NCBI GenBank assembly: GCA_023248175.1
Contig: JAHFFC010000030.1
Location: 1 to 8,910, forward strand
Direction of reading: 5' to 3'
From: Candidatus Omnitrophota bacterium
GTDB taxonomy: Bacteria > Omnitrophota > Gorgyraeia > JACOVV01
Length of the DNA stretch: 8,910 nt
The notes under the pieces were generated by a model. That model saw nothing but the letters and a program-made list of their open reading frames with translations. It had not been told where the DNA came from and ran no database searches. A program made the translations under genes and the position numbers. Below, piece by piece: positions 1-7,198 of the stretch (positions are counted from its first letter, which is position 1; each line of letters begins with the position of its first letter).

Positions 1-221
1 TAATGACCGTGGGATCTATAATTACCAAAGAAAAGGTCTTCTCGCTTCGCTAAGACCCCAAAGACAGCCCCAGTTATTTCTTGGCCTAAGCACAGATGCG
101 TAGGACATCTCATCGTTTGTTCTGGATAATGCTTGGCGATGGTCTGTTCTACTAAGCGTATCAGCACCAGCTTCCTTAAGATTTCTAACTTCACGCGATT
201 TCTATCGCTAACGCTATTCAT
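1..221 (-). CDS. Thiamine-pyrophosphate-dependent dehydrogenase E1 component, alpha subunit (N-terminal part, runs off the left edge)
   Basis: Reading leftward from an ATG at 221-219, the frame stays open for 73 codons to the window edge. The peptide has the hallmarks of 2-oxoacid dehydrogenase E1 alpha subunits: a helix with LVLIRLVEQ (residues 18-26), then MRCPTHLCLGQE (37-48), matching the family pattern of a substrate-site THL/GQE segment, and YRSHGHY (68-74, the last residue inferred from TA plus the next base). The family uses thiamine pyrophosphate to decarboxylate a 2-oxoacid or cleave acetoin and normally pairs with a beta subunit. The MRCPTHL version resembles stand-alone E1 proteins found in polysaccharide and nucleotide-sugar gene clusters more than classical pyruvate dehydrogenase; that is inference from memory of the family. 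An in-frame TGA lies seven codons before the ATG and no other start lies between, so the start is well bounded, although no clear ribosome-binding site precedes it. The TPP-binding half lies outside the window. Confidence 0.78.
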   Translation of the reverse strand, partial: MNSVSDRNRVKLEILRKLVLIRLVEQTIAKHYPEQTMRCPTHLCLGQEITGAVFGVLAKREDLFFGNYRSHGH

Positions 222-435
222 TTGAGATGGTAAAACCCGTCAATCGTGACCCGCGATCCTTTATTGACTGTGAGTATCTGTCACCAAAAGGACCGCCTTT
301 GTATCGGTGGATACTTTCAAAAGAAGAAGGAAGTTATTGTACCATGTGTAATTAACTTTCATGTTTTCTTGTCTTATGCTAATCTCTTCATGTTTTGATC
401 TTACCACATCACGACTCTGGACTCAATAGGGTCCC
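222..435. other. Intergenic spacer between rodA and the E1 alpha gene
   Basis: This 214-bp spacer holds no gene I can support. It is more AT-rich than the coding regions around it. It contains a candidate promoter at its rodA end (398-426), which would leave a leader of about 170 nt before the E1 alpha ATG. A weak hairpin, CAAAGG-CGGT-CCTTTTG on the minus strand, lies in the leader, but no terminator-like T-run follows it. Short open frames exist on both strands (for example 42 codons at 227-355 on the plus strand) but lack ribosome-binding sites. Confidence 0.5.
398..426 (-). promoter_or_regulatory. Candidate sigma70-type promoter for the E1 alpha gene
   Basis: On the minus strand a TTGAGT hexamer (426-421) is separated by exactly 17 bases from TAAGAT (403-398). 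A TGG directly before the second hexamer gives an extended -10 (TGN) motif. Each hexamer matches the consensus at 4 of 6 positions. It starts ten bases after the rodA stop codon and points at the E1 alpha gene, implying that gene starts a new transcription unit. This is a prediction from pattern only. Confidence 0.35.
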
Positions 436-1557
436 CTAAAACATTGTCCTTCGAAGCTTGATATTGATCATCAGACCAAGACCAACCATAATGGTCAGCA
501 GATTAGACCCGCCATAGCTGATGAGCGGCAGCGGCAGTCCTACCACCGGCATGATGCCGCTGGCCATTCCAATATTGACCAAGATGTGCACTGCGATCAG
601 CGTGGTGATTCCAGCCCCTAGAAGTCTGCCGTAGGGATCGTGAGTCTGCTGGGTAATCTGAATCAGTTTGCGAATCAGCCAGAAATAAAGCAGTAATAAA
701 ATCAGTCCTCCGGCAAATCCCCATTCTTCCCCGATCACGCTGAAAATAAAATCGGTGTGGCGTTCGGGAAGAAAATTGAGTTGATTCTGAGTCCCCGACA
801 ACCATCCCTTTCCCAAAAAACCACCGGATCCGATCGCAATTTTAGATTGGATAATGGTGTAACCGGCTCCCAAGGGATCCACATTGGGATTGAGAAACAC
901 CACCAAGCGGTCTCGTTGATAGTCTCGGAGCAGAAACCACAGTAACGGTGCTGTCAGAAGAGCCAACAGCAACCAGAATAAAATCCACCGAGAAGGAACT
1001 TCCGCGACTAAAAACAGAGCAAAAATAATCGGAACGAGAACCAAAGCCGTTCCAAGGTCCGGCTGAACCGCAATTAAAACCAGGGGGATGGCAACGAGAA
1101 CCATTGAAACGAGGGTCCCGCGGAATGAGACAACTCCTTGGCGGTTATATCCCATATACTGCGCCAGGGTTAAAGTCACGACTAGTTTTGAAATCTCCGA
1201 TGGCTGAAAGATAAATCCTCCCAGCGCCAGCCATCGCTGAGCCCCAAAGCGGACTAACCCCAGCAACAATGTCAACAAAAGCAATACGATGTTAATCAGA
1301 TACAACGGATAGGCGATGTGAACTAATTTGCGATAAGGATAGATGGCTGCGAACACAAAGCCAATGAAGCTGATGGCAAACCAGCCAATTTGGCGAAGGG
1401 GAAAGTGAACACCGCTCTCCTGGACTTTTTGAAAAGAAGCACTATAGAGAATCATCTGACCAAGGGCAAATAAAACCAAAGCCAGCAGTGGAATCCCCCA
1501 ATCAATCGAACTAAGTGTTTTAAAGTTTTTTCTCATCTCCCACGAAGTGTTCAACAA
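436..1557 (-). CDS. rodA: Rod shape-determining protein RodA (SEDS peptidoglycan glycosyltransferase)
   Basis: RodA polymerises lipid II into glycan strands in the inner membrane during elongation, working with PBP2. The 373-residue product has the family length and about ten hydrophobic segments. SEDS signatures are clear: GAQRWL (105-110), FQPSE (117-121), VQPDLGTA (164-171), the PERHTDFIFSVIGEE segment (264-278) and GLPLPLISYGGS (340-351). The Asp in HTDF and nearby residues lie in the extracellular loop region tied to catalysis in this family. The start is TTG at 1557, preceded by AGGA at good spacing; an ATG at 1536 (residue 8) with GGGAG directly abutting it is the alternative. Either start overlaps the mrdA end, by 38 or 17 nt, so the two genes are probably translationally coupled. 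It is the last gene of the mreBCD-mrdA-rodA operon. Confidence 0.97.
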   Translation of the reverse strand: MLNTSWEMRKNFKTLSSIDWGIPLLALVLFALGQMILYSASFQKVQESGVHFPLRQIGWFAISFIGFVFAAIYPYRKLVHIAYPLYLINIVLLLLTLLLGLVRFGAQRWLALGGFIFQPSEISKLVVTLTLAQYMGYNRQGVVSFRGTLVSMVLVAIPLVLIAVQPDLGTALVLVPIIFALFLVAEVPSRWILFWLLLALLTAPLLWFLLRDYQRDRLVVFLNPNVDPLGAGYTIIQSKIAIGSGGFLGKGWLSGTQNQLNFLPERHTDFIFSVIGEEWGFAGGLILLLLYFWLIRKLIQITQQTHDPYGRLLGAGITTLIAVHILVNIGMASGIMPVVGLPLPLISYGGSNLLTIMVGLGLMINIKLRRTMF

Positions 1558-3238
1558 GTTGCTTTCCTATCGGCGCCGCGGCATATCCTCCTCCTCCTCC
1601 ATGTTCTAAAAAAACGGCGAAAGCAATTTTTGGATTCTCAACCGGAGCGAACCCGACAAACCAGGCGTGAGAAGCCCCATCGGGGGTTTCGGCGGTCCCT
1701 GTTTTACCAGCAATGCTCACCTGGCTGGAGAGCGCCAACTGCCCAGTCCCTGTTGGATCATCAATCACGCGGCGCAGTCCCTCCAGAATGGCATCCACTG
1801 TCTTCTGATCGAGCCCCATCGTCTGGCTTCTAGGTTGGGCCACCTCAACAGAACCGACCTGTTTCACCAGATAAGGTTTGACTAATTTGCCCCCATTCGC
1901 TACTGCCGATATCATCCGCGCCGCCTGCAACGGGGTCATCAAAAGATATCCTTGTCCAATGGCGAAATTGAGCGTATCCCCATCATACCAGGGTTGGTGA
2001 AATACTTGCCACTTCCAATGACGATTGGGGACCAAACCAGGGGCTTCTCCCGCGAGTTCAATCTCTGTCCCTCTCCCCAATCCCCACCGTTGACATTCCT
2101 CCACAAGAGATTCCGGTCCCAGAAGTAGTCCCAAGTGAAAAAAATAAACATTGCAGGAATGAGCAAACCCTTCAAATAAATTTTCCGATCCATGCCCTTT
2201 CCCATTCCAACAACCAAAGGAATAAGTTCCTAACCTCAGGAACCCCTCGCATTCAAAAGAAGTTTGGGGATTTATTTTTCCTTTCTGAAGGGCCGCGCTG
2301 GCTGTCACTATCTTAAAAATCGAGCCTGGCGTGTATGCCCCAAAAGCCCGGTTCAGAAATGGACTGCTTTGCTGCTGAAGCCATTCCTTGACTTCTCCTC
2401 TTCGCTTGGAATCCAGAAACGCGTTTGGATCGAACGCCGGGTAGCTAGTCATCGCGAGAATTTCGCCGGTCTCTGGATTGAGAGCCACCACTGCCCCCCG
2501 TCGCCCAGCAAGAAGAGAACTTGCCTTTTCTTGAAGACCCGCGTCCAATGTCAACCACAAATCTTTTCCTCGTTTGGGAGAACGATGCCCCAGGACATGG
2601 ACCATTCTTCCGCGATGATTGACCTCAATCTGGGTCCCCCCGTTTTCGCCGCGAAGTTGCAGATCAAAACTTTTTTCAAGGCCGGTTCGTCCCACTAAAT
2701 CGCGCACTTTATAACCGTAGGGTTTAAGCCGCTCCAGTTCCTCCGCCCCAATTTCCCCCAAATAACCAACGACGTGAGCACTGGCCTGGCCGTTGTGATA
2801 ATAACGAATAGGACGTGTCTCTACCAGCAAACCCGGTAACCGGAAAAGTTTTTCTTCGAAACTAAGCCCTTGTTCTTTTGAAATATTGGAGACTAACAAG
2901 ACCGGCGCAAATGGGGCTCGATAACCTTTGCGATAGTCCTGTCGCAGAGAATCAACGGGGATATTCAACTGCTGGGAAATGACCTTGAAGATGTCTTCTC
3001 TATCCTCGACCTCCTGGGGAATTAACGCCAGATTATATCGGACCCGATCCTCGACCATGATCTTCCCGTTACGATCATATAGAGTCCCCCGGGGTGCCGG
3101 TAGTTCAATCAACCGTATTCGGTTTCGGGTGCTCTGATCCTTATAATAATCCGCATGGATCACCTGCATCCAAAAGAGTCGAGCAGACAGAAGCAAAAAA
3201 CCTAAGAGATAGATCTTGTAGAGAATCCCCAGCCGCAT
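1520..3238 (-). CDS. mrdA: Penicillin-binding protein 2 (elongation-specific transpeptidase)
   Basis: PBP2 is the class B transpeptidase that cross-links peptidoglycan made by RodA. It is anchored in the inner membrane with its catalytic domain in the periplasm. Counting from the ATG at 3238 (572 residues), one membrane segment lies near 6-25, the pedestal/dimerisation domain starts with APRGTLYDRNG (48-58), and the transpeptidase motifs follow: SIFK (306-309, nucleophile Ser306), SCN (361-363) and KTG (512-514). Start choice is uncertain. An in-frame GTG at 3274 and an ATG at 3262 would overlap mreD by 73 and 61 nt. The ATG at 3238 overlaps by 37 nt and puts the membrane helix close to the N-terminus, as in relatives, but none has a convincing ribosome-binding site at ideal spacing. 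The next gene is its partner rodA. The alternative name is pbpA. Confidence 0.96.
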   Translation of the reverse strand: MRLGILYKIYLLGFLLLSARLFWMQVIHADYYKDQSTRNRIRLIELPAPRGTLYDRNGKIMVEDRVRYNLALIPQEVEDREDIFKVISQQLNIPVDSLRQDYRKGYRAPFAPVLLVSNISKEQGLSFEEKLFRLPGLLVETRPIRYYHNGQASAHVVGYLGEIGAEELERLKPYGYKVRDLVGRTGLEKSFDLQLRGENGGTQIEVNHRGRMVHVLGHRSPKRGKDLWLTLDAGLQEKASSLLAGRRGAVVALNPETGEILAMTSYPAFDPNAFLDSKRRGEVKEWLQQQSSPFLNRAFGAYTPGSIFKIVTASAALQKGKINPQTSFECEGFLRLGTYSFGCWNGKGHGSENLFEGFAHSCNVYFFHLGLLLGPESLVEECQRWGLGRGTEIELAGEAPGLVPNRHWKWQVFHQPWYDGDTLNFAIGQGYLLMTPLQAARMISAVANGGKLVKPYLVKQVGSVEVAQPRSQTMGLDQKTVDAILEGLRRVIDDPTGTGQLALSSQVSIAGKTGTAETPDGASHAWFVGFAPVENPKIAFAVFLEHGGGGGYAAAPIGKQLVEHFVGDEKKL

Positions 3239-3723
3239 CGAATTAACAACTGCCTTATCCATCGCCAGATCCACGGAGCGATCGCAACGGTGTACAGAGT
3301 GGTTAGCACAACATGAGAGAAGAAAAATCCGACTCCCGCCGTTACTGAATCAAATGGATGAATCCAGAGAAGAGTCATTAGATAAACCGCAAAACAGAGA
3401 AGGGCCAAAATCCCCAATTGTACCGAGAGAGCTTCCTTGATTAACTGGCGGGCCGCCCAATTGGAGAAAGCAGCAGTACCTGCTAAAGTGATCAAGATCA
3501 ACAGAGGTGATTCACCGTTGGTGGTTATTTTAACAAGGGCGGCCACCATTCCCAATGCCACGGCGGAAGAAAACCGGAGGTCCAAAGAGAACCAGACTAG
3601 AATGATTAACAGTAAATCAGGCGTGGTTGGCCCTAGGCGGATCCATTGTCCAAAAGTAGACTCGAATAAAACCACCGTTGTCAAACAGCCAACGCCAACC
3701 CACCAAAATCTCACCGTAGACAT
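3202..3723 (-). CDS. mreD: Rod shape-determining protein MreD
   Basis: MreD is a small polytopic inner-membrane protein that joins MreC and the RodA-PBP2 complex in the elongasome; its exact role is not settled. The product has 173 residues, typical for the family, with five or six hydrophobic segments: about 7-22, 36-46, 52-64, 72-82, 98-120 and 128-150. PDLLLIILVW (35-44) matches the conserved MreD PDLLL motif in the second helix. The ATG at 3723 is preceded by GAGG four bases upstream. It overlaps the end of mreC by 13 nt and the start of mrdA by at least 37 nt, so translation of the three genes is probably coupled. Identification rests on motif, length and its fixed place between mreC and mrdA. 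Confidence 0.93.
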   Translation of the reverse strand: MSTVRFWWVGVGCLTTVVLFESTFGQWIRLGPTTPDLLLIILVWFSLDLRFSSAVALGMVAALVKITTNGESPLLILITLAGTAAFSNWAARQLIKEALSVQLGILALLCFAVYLMTLLWIHPFDSVTAGVGFFFSHVVLTTLYTVAIAPWIWRWIRQLLIRCGWGFSTRSIS

Positions 3724-4481
3724 AGAACCTCTTCGAGGGTTTGAAAACGAACTGCAGGGCGAACCAAAGCATACTGATGCATCCCGTCAGGTTCCTTGCC
3801 AATAAGCACCACGTGTCCCACTAAAATTCCTTTGGGAAAAATCCCCCCCACACCCGATGTCAGTACCTCCTCCTGGAGTTGAATGTTAGCTTCCAGAGAA
3901 AGATACTCGAGCCGGCAAAGTTCCTTTCCCTGTCCGACTAAAAGCCCTTGTTCTCTAGACTCCGTCAGTACGACACCCACGCGCGAATTGGTATCTACTA
4001 ATAAAAGAACCCGGCTCACCGACTCCCCCAAATCAATGATTTTCCCAACTAAACCTTCATGAGAGACCACCGCCATACCGACCTGCAGACCGTCTTTCTT
4101 TCCTTTATCAAGGAGGGCTGTCCGAGTCCAGATGGAGGTATCCCGTCCAATCACTTGACAGGGGATCACATGGTGAACTTGAGGCGATTTAAACTCGAGA
4201 AGTTTCCGGAGCCGTTCATTTTCTAGAGCGGCCGCTTTCAGTCCTTCCGATTGAGCAGTCAGTTTTCCAACCGTTTCGCGTAACACTTGATTTTCGCGGG
4301 CTAGGAAGCGATAAGCGACTAAATTCTTGACTTCAGTGGAAACGGAGTGGACGACCCCCAGAGGTATTTTAAGGATCCAAAGAAAAGCTTCTCTCAAAAA
4401 GAGAGTTTGCCAGAAAAGAATCAGTACGAGGAGGGTAGGAACTAGGAATGAGAGAACACGAAAATGCCACAAGGAACTCAA
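3711..4481 (-). CDS. mreC: Rod shape-determining protein MreC
   Basis: MreC is a bitopic inner-membrane protein whose periplasmic part self-assembles and activates PBP2-RodA. The 256-residue product shows the family plan: a membrane helix (about 8-28), a coiled coil with heptad-like leucines (about 62-97, including ENERLRKLLEF) and a double beta-barrel region (about 105-250) with DKGKKDGLQVGMAVV (125-139), GLVGKI (143-148) and SGVGGIFPKGILVG (209-222). The first codon is TTG at 4481, four bases after the mreB stop. An in-frame TGA lies just upstream and no ATG is near, so the TTG start is well supported even without a clear ribosome-binding site. Coupling to mreB translation is likely. Confidence 0.96.
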   Translation of the reverse strand: MSSLWHFRVLSFLVPTLLVLILFWQTLFLREAFLWILKIPLGVVHSVSTEVKNLVAYRFLARENQVLRETVGKLTAQSEGLKAAALENERLRKLLEFKSPQVHHVIPCQVIGRDTSIWTRTALLDKGKKDGLQVGMAVVSHEGLVGKIIDLGESVSRVLLLVDTNSRVGVVLTESREQGLLVGQGKELCRLEYLSLEANIQLQEEVLTSGVGGIFPKGILVGHVVLIGKEPDGMHQYALVRPAVRFQTLEEVLCLR

Positions 4482-4485
4482 CCAA

Positions 4486-5601
4486 TCAATTCATGATATT
4501 GTTATGATTACTCATGTCATCGCGGGTTTTTACGGAGATCCGTTTTAGATACTTGATTTCGCTCAGTATTTTTCCAGTTCCCTGAGCTACAGCAGTCAAG
4601 GGATCATCAGCGATATGAACTGGAAGTCCCGTCTCTTGTGAAAGGAGTTTATCGATTCCGCGAAGCAACGCCCCCCCCCCAGCAAGAATAATCCCTCGCT
4701 CGATCAAATCAGCGGAGAGTTCCGGGGGTGTCCGCTCAAGGGTAATCCGGACCGCTTCCACAATGGCCGCGATCGGTTCGCTTAAGGCCTCTCGAACCTC
4801 CTGAGAAATGATAGTGATAACCTTGGGTAATCCTGCAACCAGGTCACGCCCCTTCACTTGCATGGTCAATTCCTCTTCTAATGGAAATGCCGATCCAACT
4901 TTAATCTTGATTTCCTCTGCAGTCCGCTCTCCAATCATTAAATTGTAGGTTTTCTTCAGATGCTGAATGATGGCGTTATCGAGTTCATCCCCCCCAATTC
5001 GAATACTCTTTGAGAAAACCATCCCCGCTAAAGAAATAACCGCCATTTCCGTCGTTCCACCGCCGATGTCCACAATCATGTTCCCAGCTGGTTCCTCAAT
5101 GGGAAGCCCCACGCCAATGGCGGAGGCGATCGGTTCTTCCACCAGGAAAACTTCTCTCGCCCCTGCCCGCTCCGCGGAATCTCTAACGGCCCGCTTCTCG
5201 ACAGCCGTAATCCCTGATGGAATGGCGATCACCATCCGAGGACGAACCAATACCCGGCGGGGATGCACTTTCTTAATGAAGTAACGAAGCATAGCTTCGG
5301 TCACTTCGAAATCGGCAATGACTCCATCTTTCATCGGGCGAATCGCCATGATATTCCCCGGAGTACGCCCCAACATTCTTTTGGCCTCTTCTCCTACCGC
5401 GAGGACTTCATTGGTAGAACGTTCAATGGCCACGACGGAGGGTTCACACAAAACAATCCCCTCCCCTTTAACGTAGACGAGGGTATTAGCGGTTCCAAGA
5501 TCAATCCCCATATCATTGGAGAACATCCCAAGAAGGTAATTGATTGCTTTAGACGCAAGGCTTAAAGGTTTCCAGAGTGTGTTGTTGGAGTGATTTGCCA
5601 T
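4486..5601 (-). CDS. mreB: Rod shape-determining protein MreB (actin homologue)
   Basis: MreB is the cytoskeletal ATPase that forms membrane-bound filaments and organises lateral wall synthesis. Actin-fold motifs are intact in the 371-residue product: phosphate-1 DLGTANT (34-40), phosphate-2 DIGGGTTE (178-185) and the adenosine motif [10 protein letters not shown] (306-315). It is about 25 residues longer at the N-terminus than usual. The familiar MFSND start lies at residue 26, where no ribosome-binding site is visible, whereas the ATG at 5601 has AAGGG five bases upstream and lies about 24 nt after the predicted transcription start. The extension contains [15 protein letters not shown], which could form an amphipathic helix. 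The GGG of the adenosine motif is encoded by a run of ten G (4671-4680). It is the first gene of the elongasome operon, with its own promoter. Confidence 0.98.
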   Translation of the reverse strand: MANHSNNTLWKPLSLASKAINYLLGMFSNDMGIDLGTANTLVYVKGEGIVLCEPSVVAIERSTNEVLAVGEEAKRMLGRTPGNIMAIRPMKDGVIADFEVTEAMLRYFIKKVHPRRVLVRPRMVIAIPSGITAVEKRAVRDSAERAGAREVFLVEEPIASAIGVGLPIEEPAGNMIVDIGGGTTEMAVISLAGMVFSKSIRIGGDELDNAIIQHLKKTYNLMIGERTAEEIKIKVGSAFPLEEELTMQVKGRDLVAGLPKVITIISQEVREALSEPIAAIVEAVRITLERTPPELSADLIERGIILAGGGALLRGIDKLLSQETGLPVHIADDPLTAVAQGTGKILSEIKYLKRISVKTRDDMSNHNNIMN

Positions 5602-5630
5602 CGATCCCTTCTCTGATGATAGGCAAGCAT

Positions 5631-5660
5631 ACTATAACAAAGTTAAAATACCAATGTCAA
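5631..5660 (-). promoter_or_regulatory. Strong sigma70-type promoter of the mreB operon
   Basis: On the minus strand a perfect TTGACA (5660-5655) is separated by 18 bases from TATAGT (5636-5631, 5 of 6 consensus positions). The 12 bases just upstream (5672-5661) are almost all A and T, like part of an UP element. Transcription would begin near 5625, giving a leader of about 24 nt before the mreB ATG, with AAGGG as ribosome-binding site. This is the best promoter in the window and probably drives mreB through rodA. Confidence 0.75.
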
Positions 5661-5672
5661 TTTCTTTTATTA

Positions 5673-5813
5673 GAAGTTCCCCAAGTTGCCTGATGACGTT
5701 GATAACCCTAAAACTCCCCCCTTTGAAAAAGGGGGAAAAAGGGGGATTTAGAGAATCAAATCCCCCCTGCCCCCCTTTTCTAAAGGGGGGTGTCCAAGTT
5801 GATGAGGAACTTC
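5673..5813. repeat. Palindromic intergenic repeat element with three GC hairpins and inverted ends
   Basis: This block of about 141 bp lies between aroA and mreB. It begins with GAAGTTCCCCA (5673-5683) and ends with the inverse of GAAGTTCCTCA (5803-5813), a 10/11 inverted match. Inside are three perfect stems: CCCCCTTT/AAAGGGGG at 5717-5724 and 5728-5735, GGGGGATTT/AAATCCCCC at 5741-5749 and 5758-5766, and CCCCCTTT/AAAGGGGG at 5771-5778 and 5782-5789. CCAAGTTG also occurs as a direct repeat at 5681 and 5794. The right-hand 43 bp (5771-5813) recur inverted at 8194-8236 with one mismatch. No target-site duplication is visible and it codes for no protein. It looks like a REP- or MITE-like family; similar CCCCCTTT-type repeats are common between genes in several bacterial phyla. 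Confidence 0.75.
5710..5735 (-). terminator. Possible intrinsic terminator downstream of aroA
   Basis: On the minus strand the stem CCCCCTTT/AAAGGGGG (5735-5728 with 5724-5717, three-base loop) is followed by GAG and then TTTT (5713-5710). The stem is strong but the T-tract is short. It lies 117 bp after the aroA stop inside the repeat element, and would separate aroA transcription from the mreB promoter. The element's other hairpins may compete with this fold. Confidence 0.4.
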
Positions 5814-5851
5814 TGTCAGTACTGGGTCAAGTCTTGATCCCAAATCGACTG

Positions 5852-7144
5852 TCAAGAGTCTTTCTGAATAGAATTTAAGCATTCCATAAAACTAGGAAAT
5901 GACTTCGCAATGCAATCTGTCTCCTCTACGGTAGTCTCTCCCTCTGCGGTGAGACTCGCGATCACTAATGCCATCGCGGTTCGATGATCGCCGTAGCTAT
6001 GAACGCGGGTCGAGTGGAGTTTCGGAACCCCTTGAATTACCACATCATTCCCTTTGGTAATGACCTGCCCCCCCATGGCGCGAAGACCTGTCGCCATTGA
6101 AACGATCCGATCCGTCTCTTTGACCCGCAGTTCACCGGCTCCAAGAATAGTCGTTGTCCCTTCCGCTAAAGCGGCAGCCACCATCAAAATAGGAACTTCA
6201 TCAATCAGCGTTGGCAGCAATTCTGCCGACACTATTGTTCCTTTCAGATGAGATGATTCGATCTGAAGATCTCCGCGAGGTTCATCCGTTACTTCCTTAT
6301 GAATGACCTGAACTTTTGCCCCCATCTGAGAAAGAACCGTCAGCAATCCTGTCCGGGTCGGATTCAAGTTGACATCTTTGAGGAGGAGTGAGGAATTTGG
6401 AATCAAAGAGGCGGCCGTGATAAAAAAAGCGGCACTGGAAAAATCCCCCGGGATGCGAATTTTTTGTCCAATGAGACGAGCCGGCCCTTTCACGGAAATA
6501 CTTTTTCCCTGCCGGCGAACAGGGACACCAAAACGAGCCAGCATATGTTCTGTGTGATCCCTTGAAAGATGAGGTTCTGTAATGACTGTCTCTCCAGAAG
6601 CATAAAGTCCCGCTAAAAGGATGGCTGATTTTACTTGGGCGCTGGCAATGGGGCTTTCATAACGAATCGGCCGAAGTCCCCCTCCCTGAATCGTGATCGG
6701 AGCGTACTCCCCGCCGTTTTTCCCTTCGATATATGCCCCCATCTGTCGGAGAGGAGTCACTACTCTTAACATCGGACGGCGGGCCAGAGAAGTTTCTGCA
6801 ATTAACGTGGCACGGAATGACTGGCCGGCCAAAACCCCCAAGAGAAGCCGCATCGTAGTTCCCGACTCCCCCATTTGAAGCGGTTGGTGGGGAGCTGACA
6901 ATCCGTGTAATCCGACCCCTTTGATCAGATATTGTTCGCTCTTTAATTTTTCAATAGCGACTCCCATTCCCCGGAACGCCTCCAATGTGCAAAAAGAGTC
7001 GTTGCTCTCCAGAAGATGATCTACCATCGTAGGGCCATGAGCCAGGGACCCTAGAATGATCGCGCGATGAGAGGTTGATTTGTCGCCGGGAACCGCTAAC
7101 ACCCCGCTGACAGATGAGGCGAGTGTGACTACAATTGAAGACAT
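5852..7144 (-). CDS. aroA: 3-phosphoshikimate 1-carboxyvinyltransferase (EPSP synthase)
   Basis: AroA transfers the enolpyruvyl group of phosphoenolpyruvate to shikimate-3-phosphate, the sixth step of the shikimate pathway to aromatic compounds, in the cytoplasm. The 430-residue product has the usual length and two-domain inside-out barrel motifs: PGDKSTSHR (19-27, Lys22 and Arg27 at the active site), ESGTTMR (93-99), RRPMLR (122-127), LIDEVP (313-318, with the likely catalytic Asp315), ELRVKETDR (338-346), YGDHRTAMA (384-392) and CIAKSFPSF (411-419). The PGDKSxSHR and RPMxR forms resemble the class II (Bacillus/Agrobacterium-like) branch rather than the E. coli branch. The glycine of the phosphoenolpyruvate-site loop (Gly95) is retained. 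The ATG at 7144 has no recognisable ribosome-binding site. It follows the coiled-coil gene by 54 bp on the same strand, so co-transcription is likely. Confidence 0.98.
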   Translation of the reverse strand: MSSIVVTLASSVSGVLAVPGDKSTSHRAIILGSLAHGPTMVDHLLESNDSFCTLEAFRGMGVAIEKLKSEQYLIKGVGLHGLSAPHQPLQMGESGTTMRLLLGVLAGQSFRATLIAETSLARRPMLRVVTPLRQMGAYIEGKNGGEYAPITIQGGGLRPIRYESPIASAQVKSAILLAGLYASGETVITEPHLSRDHTEHMLARFGVPVRRQGKSISVKGPARLIGQKIRIPGDFSSAAFFITAASLIPNSSLLLKDVNLNPTRTGLLTVLSQMGAKVQVIHKEVTDEPRGDLQIESSHLKGTIVSAELLPTLIDEVPILMVAAALAEGTTTILGAGELRVKETDRIVSMATGLRAMGGQVITKGNDVVIQGVPKLHSTRVHSYGDHRTAMALVIASLTAEGETTVEETDCIAKSFPSFMECLNSIQKDS

Positions 7145-7198
7145 TTTACATTGGCACGAACGTGAGGATTGTGATTTTCAATTTGCGTGGATTCGCGA

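Noticed and set aside
222..326. A minus-strand frame of about 35 codons ending in a TAG that overlaps the E1 alpha ATG, as in coupled genes
   Set aside because: It has no usable start codon after its upstream stop and no recognisable similarity. The ATGAATAG overlap alone is weak evidence.
227..355. A 42-codon plus-strand frame in the spacer, with a protein-like C-terminal sequence
   Set aside because: It has no ribosome-binding site, no recognisable family, and it lies antisense to the E1 alpha leader. It is probably chance.
426..438. Hairpin TAGGG/CCCTA at the rodA stop as a terminator
   Set aside because: The two arms are only two or three bases apart, too close to fold, and no T-run follows.
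1939..2217. A 92-codon minus-strand frame overlapping mrdA
   Set aside because: It lies entirely within mrdA in another frame and has no separate signals.
2264..2698. A 144-codon plus-strand open frame
   Set aside because: It is antisense to the mrdA transpeptidase region, which carries intact catalytic motifs; its composition is arginine/cysteine/proline-rich, typical of a shadow frame.
3437..3805. A 122-codon plus-strand open frame
   Set aside because: It is antisense to mreD and the end of mreC and shows no domain.
5673..5813. CRISPR array or riboswitch
   Set aside because: The repeats are inverted hairpin arms without regular spacers, and no conserved riboswitch core could be recognised.
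5654..5878. A 74-codon plus-strand frame between aroA and mreB
   Set aside because: It translates the palindromic repeat (PPLKKGEKGGF, CPPFLKGG), a kind of spurious peptide that GC-hairpin repeats commonly produce.
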